Part shown: positions 60,480-64,000 of the stretch, piece by piece
How positions within the stretch are numbered: position 1 is the stretch's first letter
How the letters are laid out: each line of letters begins with the position of its first letter
Origin: Chaetorhynchus papuensis
Taxonomy: Eukaryota; Chordata; Aves; Passeriformes; Rhipiduridae
Assembly: GCA_013396525.1 (NCBI GenBank)
Contig: VWYX01000835.1
Location: 1-64,000, forward strand
Direction: 5' to 3'
Length of the DNA stretch: 64,000 nucleotides
Translations under genes and position numbers: made by a program
The notes under the pieces: generated by a model
What the model saw: only the letters and a program-made list of their open reading frames with translations
Told to the model about the DNA's origin: nothing
The model's database searches: none

Positions 60480-60745
60480 GGATGGTGAGGATGGTACGTA
60501 CGCCCAGGGAGCGCCCAGGAGGGCGGCGGGAGCGGCGGGGCAGCGGGAGCGCGGCGGGGCCGGGAGGCGCCACGGCCGCGGCGCTCGGGGCTGCCGGGCA
60601 GGCAGACACCCCTTCCCTGCGCCGGGCTCGCCGAGCCTGCTCAGACCTGAGCGGAATCTTAAACGGCGAGCAGCAGATTAGCATATTAACCAGCGCTGCC
60701 CGGGCGGTGTCAGCCCGGCAGCCGTGGCCATCGCGGGGCACAGCC
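60480..60745. promoter_or_regulatory. CpG island (second strongest)
   Basis: This block is GC-rich and CpG-dense, with the core at 60500-60625, and contains GGGCGG-like words, no TATA box and a strong G-run motif. Flanking DNA is AT-richer. Frames are open on both strands (104-167 codons) without a known domain. A CpG-island promoter or orphan island is the best reading. Direction and target are unknown. Confidence 0.6.
60521..60547 (+). other. G-quadruplex-type motif
   Basis: Four G-runs of at least three on the plus strand (60521-60523, 60528-60530, 60537-60540, 60545-60547) are separated by loops of 4, 6 and 4 bases. This fits the usual intramolecular G-quadruplex pattern. It lies in the CpG island core. 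Confidence 0.7.
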
Positions 60746-62270
60746 TGTCAGACGCTCAACCGGCTCCTTTGTCAGAGCCCTTTTTATGTTTGTGTTTGGC
60801 TTTTGTTTCCCAATCAGACCCTAGAAATTCATTAACAGCGATGAAAGGCGGGGATGCAAAAACCCATAATGAAAACAAATGATCTATTTAAACGGTGCTG
60901 GGGCTGAAAGGAGGGGGTTCGTGGCGCCGGGACTAGAGGAGAAGGAAATCCTGCCACCTGGAAAATGCCTGGACATGCGTGTCCTTCCCCGTGCCAAGGC
61001 TCCAAGGAGACAGTTACTACAAAGCCGGTGGTGTGTGTAAAGATGTTGTACCATTGTCTTTACAGAGCCTCAAACAAATACCAGCAACTGGTCAGAAGGA
61101 GAGGTCCGTCCTCATTGTCCCTGCTACGGCTGCCAGTAATGCCGGAATTCCTCTCTGGTACTCGATGGGCTTTAATTAGAAACAACTTTCAGTGCCTGTA
61201 AAGATTTAAGATCACTTGACTTTTAAAATCACTCGAGTTCATTCAGACGGGTCCTCTGCTCTGGCCCAGGAGCATCATTCAGCCAGCAGCCCCGACGGGA
61301 AGGTGTGGTGGCCACAGGGGACGGCGTGGACTGGGCACTGCCACTGTGCTGGACCTGGCACCAGGATGCTGGACCTGACACCAGGCTCTTCAGGTGTCTT
61401 CCTCTCCTGTGTTATTTCTTAGACAGATTATTTCACAAATGTTACTGTCCCCTAAAGTGTCACGTGGTTGTGGAGAATAAAAAGATTTAATCCAAGCGTG
61501 GCCTTTTTATCAGAATTGATCAAATAAGGGAAAAGCTGAAATAATCTATGTTGTATGATTTTTATTTGAAAATGGTGTGTGTGGGCTTTAAATATCAGAG
61601 AGGCACAACTTACATATCTGTCAGCATGATTTTTAGGCAAATCTGAGTGTCCTCAGCCCCAGAGCTCTGTGCCCAGTCTGAGCGTGCCCATCTGTGGGGC
61701 CGGACGCGCGGCGGGGGACACCCTTCCCTGCCCCTAACACAGCATCCCCGAAAATGTGTCACTGGCACAGTTCTCTGAGCTCCGAGAGTCTGTAATTTGT
61801 ACCTCTGGGAAGCAGGAATGTTAGCAGGGAAAAGGGAAATGGGCTTCAGCCCCTCTGTCACTCTGTAGCCAGCTCTTACACTGGCTGGGTCACATGGGCA
61901 AAGGCTCCAGGGCTCTCTCTGTGTCCAGTGAGGGATCCCACTAATTCCAGCTGATTTCACCAGCTAGGAACCAAAGACAGACAACACAAAGATTTTATCT
62001 GTTGGAGAAATTGGAAGAAAATCTTTCAACACCTGCCACATGTTCAGATTTTCAGTGAGGAAAACAACAACAACCTCTTGTCTCAGGAAACCTCTCCAAT
62101 TTGTACCTGGTAAAGACATGCTGGATGATCTTACTCTAATGTACTTTAATCTATCTCCACAATTAGATAAACAAACTAAATCCCTTAAGAACCTTTAAAA
62201 TTTATCCTAAACTACCACCAGTCCTTATCATTAAACTTTTAATTGTAACCACAGCAAATAATAGTGAAAT
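60746..62270. other. gene-free stretch
   Basis: Mixed to AT-rich. A short tandem duplication lies at 61347-61385. No repeat family or gene recognised. Confidence 0.45.
61347..61385. repeat. 20-bp imperfect tandem duplication
   Basis: The unit TGCTGGACCTGGCACCAGGA is followed by TGCTGGACCTGACACCAGG, differing at one base. Two copies. Confidence 0.9.
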
Positions 62271-62440
62271 CACAGAATCCCAGAATGGTTTGGGTTGGAA
62301 GGGCCATTCTTTCCCACCCCAGCCATGGGCAGGGACACCTTCCACGGTCCCAGGCTGCTCCAAGCCCCGTCCAGCCTGGCCTTGGACACTGCCAGAGATC
62401 CAGGGGCAGCCACAGCTGCTCTGGGCACCCTGTGTCAGTG
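62271..62440 (-). mobile_element. CR1-type LINE fragment, 3' end, minus strand
   Basis: On the plus strand it starts CACAGAATCCCAGAATGG, then 'TTTGGGTTGGAAGGGCC', 'AGCCATGGGCAGGGACACC', 'CCAAGCCCCGTCCAGCC' and 'CTCTGGGCACCCTGTG'. These are the reverse complement of a common CR1 3' end. It is the most typical CR1 copy in the window, 5'-truncated and without coding capacity. Confidence 0.93.
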
Positions 62441-64000
62441 CCAAATGTTTGCTGTTTGCTCAGGGTTCCTACTGACCACGGCGGTACTGTTGATGTGGCA
62501 CCAATGAGTTTTGGAGCCACTGAAATAAAACCACATTTTCACAGCAGCTTCTGAAAGAGCCTCGTGCTAGTTCAAAAGTATTTTGGGAAATCACATGAGA
62601 ACTGTCTCTCATATGCCAGCATATCACCCAGGTGACGAGTTGCAAACACACTACCAGGCTTTTTTCTTGGTATTGAAATAAAATAGAGGAAAGTTACTAA
62701 AAATACATTATATTCTTAAACCAGGAGACCAAGACGTGCATTAAAAGACAGTAACAAACACCCCCTTGTACCTGAAATGCAGCCTTGGTCCCACGTTCTC
62801 TCCTTCCTCTGCACTTATGGAAGAGCAATTAGCCACTAAACAGGTAATTATAATAGTACCCCATAATTAAATCTGTGAAACTACAGAAGAGTATGAACAA
62901 GGGCCGTTTCCTCACCAGGTTGAAATCAAAGCCTTCAGTTTAATAACTAAGTCTATTCTAGGTCCAAAAGAACCATTCTGACTAGCATGGAGAAGAAAGT
63001 TCTTTTTACAAGGGAAATGAACAGAGTGTGTTCTACTGACACAGAACCAAAATTGTTGATTTTTCTCCTTCAGCTGGTTAAGGCTTGGGGTCTCTTCTGA
63101 AAGCACGTGTGTCTCACAGTATCCTGCCCTTTGGCAAAATAAAATTGCACCTGCTTGTACTAGCTGTACAAATTTAAAAGTTACAATTCTGCTAAACAAA
63201 AGCCAATTTTCCCATGGACATTAGAAGAGTAAGTCTCCTCTGGAGGCTTTCTCCTTGTCTTCTTCCCACTTGTGTGAGGTCCTTCCATACTCACCCCACA
63301 CTTGCTTTTCATCACCTGTGTTTGTCTTTTCGACACAATTAAACTTGCAGTTTTAATTAACTAAGATGCTCAAACCAATCACCCCAGTGAAAACCCCAAG
63401 GTGTTCACTGCCCACCTCTTCTCTTTCACCCTGGTACCAGGGTTTTTTTGAGTTTGTGTCACCTTCTCACAGCCCCACTGCCCCACCCCAGAGTCTGATG
63501 AAGCTCTGAGGTTGCAGGGGAATCCCACAGCATAATCCCACTTTTTCTGCCACTGTCATTAATGGAAGCAGCACACAGACTGGTCCCAAAATGGAGCCCT
63601 TCTGCAGGTGCTACATGTTTTTAAAGAAAACTTGCAATCTCCAACACAACAAAATCAGTCAAGACATCATAGAGCGAGAAAGTCACAAGTGACCGCACGT
63701 GTTGTCTCTCCAATCTTTCCAACTGTCCCCATGTCAGCCCCTTCCACTTCCCCCTCTCCCACCTCCTCAGTGCTTTTCTGTCCTTTCTGTGCTCCACCCA
63801 CCATTTTCCCCTCTCGTTCTCACATCAAAATCAAGAACACTGACCCCAGGGAAGATGGGATTTCAGCATTGCCATTCCTCCATAAAATCTCTGGATTCAG
63901 TTTACAGCACCTGAAGAACACCATGCACCTCCCTCAAAAAACACCAAGGCCTGGAACATTTCCTAACAAAATGTGAAAAAGTAGATGCTTTGCTCAGGAT
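62441..64000. other. gene-free stretch
   Basis: AT-rich with pyrimidine-rich segments on the plus strand at 63230-63330 and 63700-63830. A frame of 122 codons (63608-63976) is Pro/Ser/Thr-rich because of the C-rich tract. Nothing else recognised. Confidence 0.5.

Noticed and set aside
63608..63976. 122-codon Pro/Ser-rich plus-strand frame near the window end
   Set aside because: It is produced by a C-rich pyrimidine tract and has no domain or conserved-looking start.
1..64000. Bacterial, viral, CRISPR or endogenous retroviral features
   Set aside because: There is no operon-like gene packing, no regularly spaced direct repeats, no LTR pairs, and no reverse transcriptase, integrase or capsid motifs in any frame I inspected.

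Overview
This window looks like vertebrate nuclear DNA, most probably from a bird. The main evidence is seven short, 5'-truncated copies of CR1-type non-LTR retrotransposon 3' ends. They carry the typical terminal words (ATTCTATGATT or ATTCTGTG) and the typical 'GGTTTGGGTTGGAAGG' and 'CCCTTCCAACC' blocks. Other signs are very low repeat content, no recognisable mammalian SINEs or LINE-1, scattered sharp CpG islands in otherwise AT-rich DNA, and stop codons in every frame at spacing expected by chance. The species cannot be named from the sequence.

I recognise no protein-coding gene, tRNA, rRNA, snRNA, virus-derived gene or CRISPR array. The longest open frames (about 160-226 codons) lie in GC-rich stretches where stop codons are rare. 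None resembles a family I know, and most have an equally long frame on the opposite strand. The window therefore reads as intergenic or long-intron DNA, possibly a regulatory gene-poor interval with CpG islands and possible non-coding transcripts.

Layout. 1-4.6 kb is mostly AT-rich, with an A/C low-complexity tract (585-711) and a weak CpG-rich block (1211-1480). 4.6-8.2 kb has small CpG-rich patches. 8.2-9.3 kb holds the strongest CpG island, with a (GGCCC)5 array, a Kozak-context ATG and a good splice acceptor just downstream. 9.77-10.12 kb has two adjacent CR1 fragments. 10.1-27.5 kb is gene-free with isolated GC-rich patches (13.9-14.2, 22.7-23.0 kb) and one splice-bounded open segment (15.8-16.0 kb). 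27.5-28.1 kb is another CpG-rich block. 28.1-51 kb is gene-free apart from CR1 fragments (33.7, 38.2, 46.7 kb) and microsatellites. 51.2-52.1 kb has a splice-bounded candidate exon, a 22-bp tandem duplication and a perfect palindrome. 52.1-57.4 kb contains one CR1 and a perfect hairpin. 57.4-60.8 kb is the second regulatory-looking zone (two CpG-rich blocks, a polypurine tract, a symmetric homeodomain/ONECUT-like palindrome, a G-quadruplex motif). 60.8-64 kb is gene-free with one CR1.

I find no convincing evidence of a new multi-gene system. The best leads are the two CpG islands as promoters of unannotated transcripts, two splice-bounded candidate exons, and a few sharply defined palindromes and non-B-DNA motifs. 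Base-composition and motif statements are by eye, not from computed scores.
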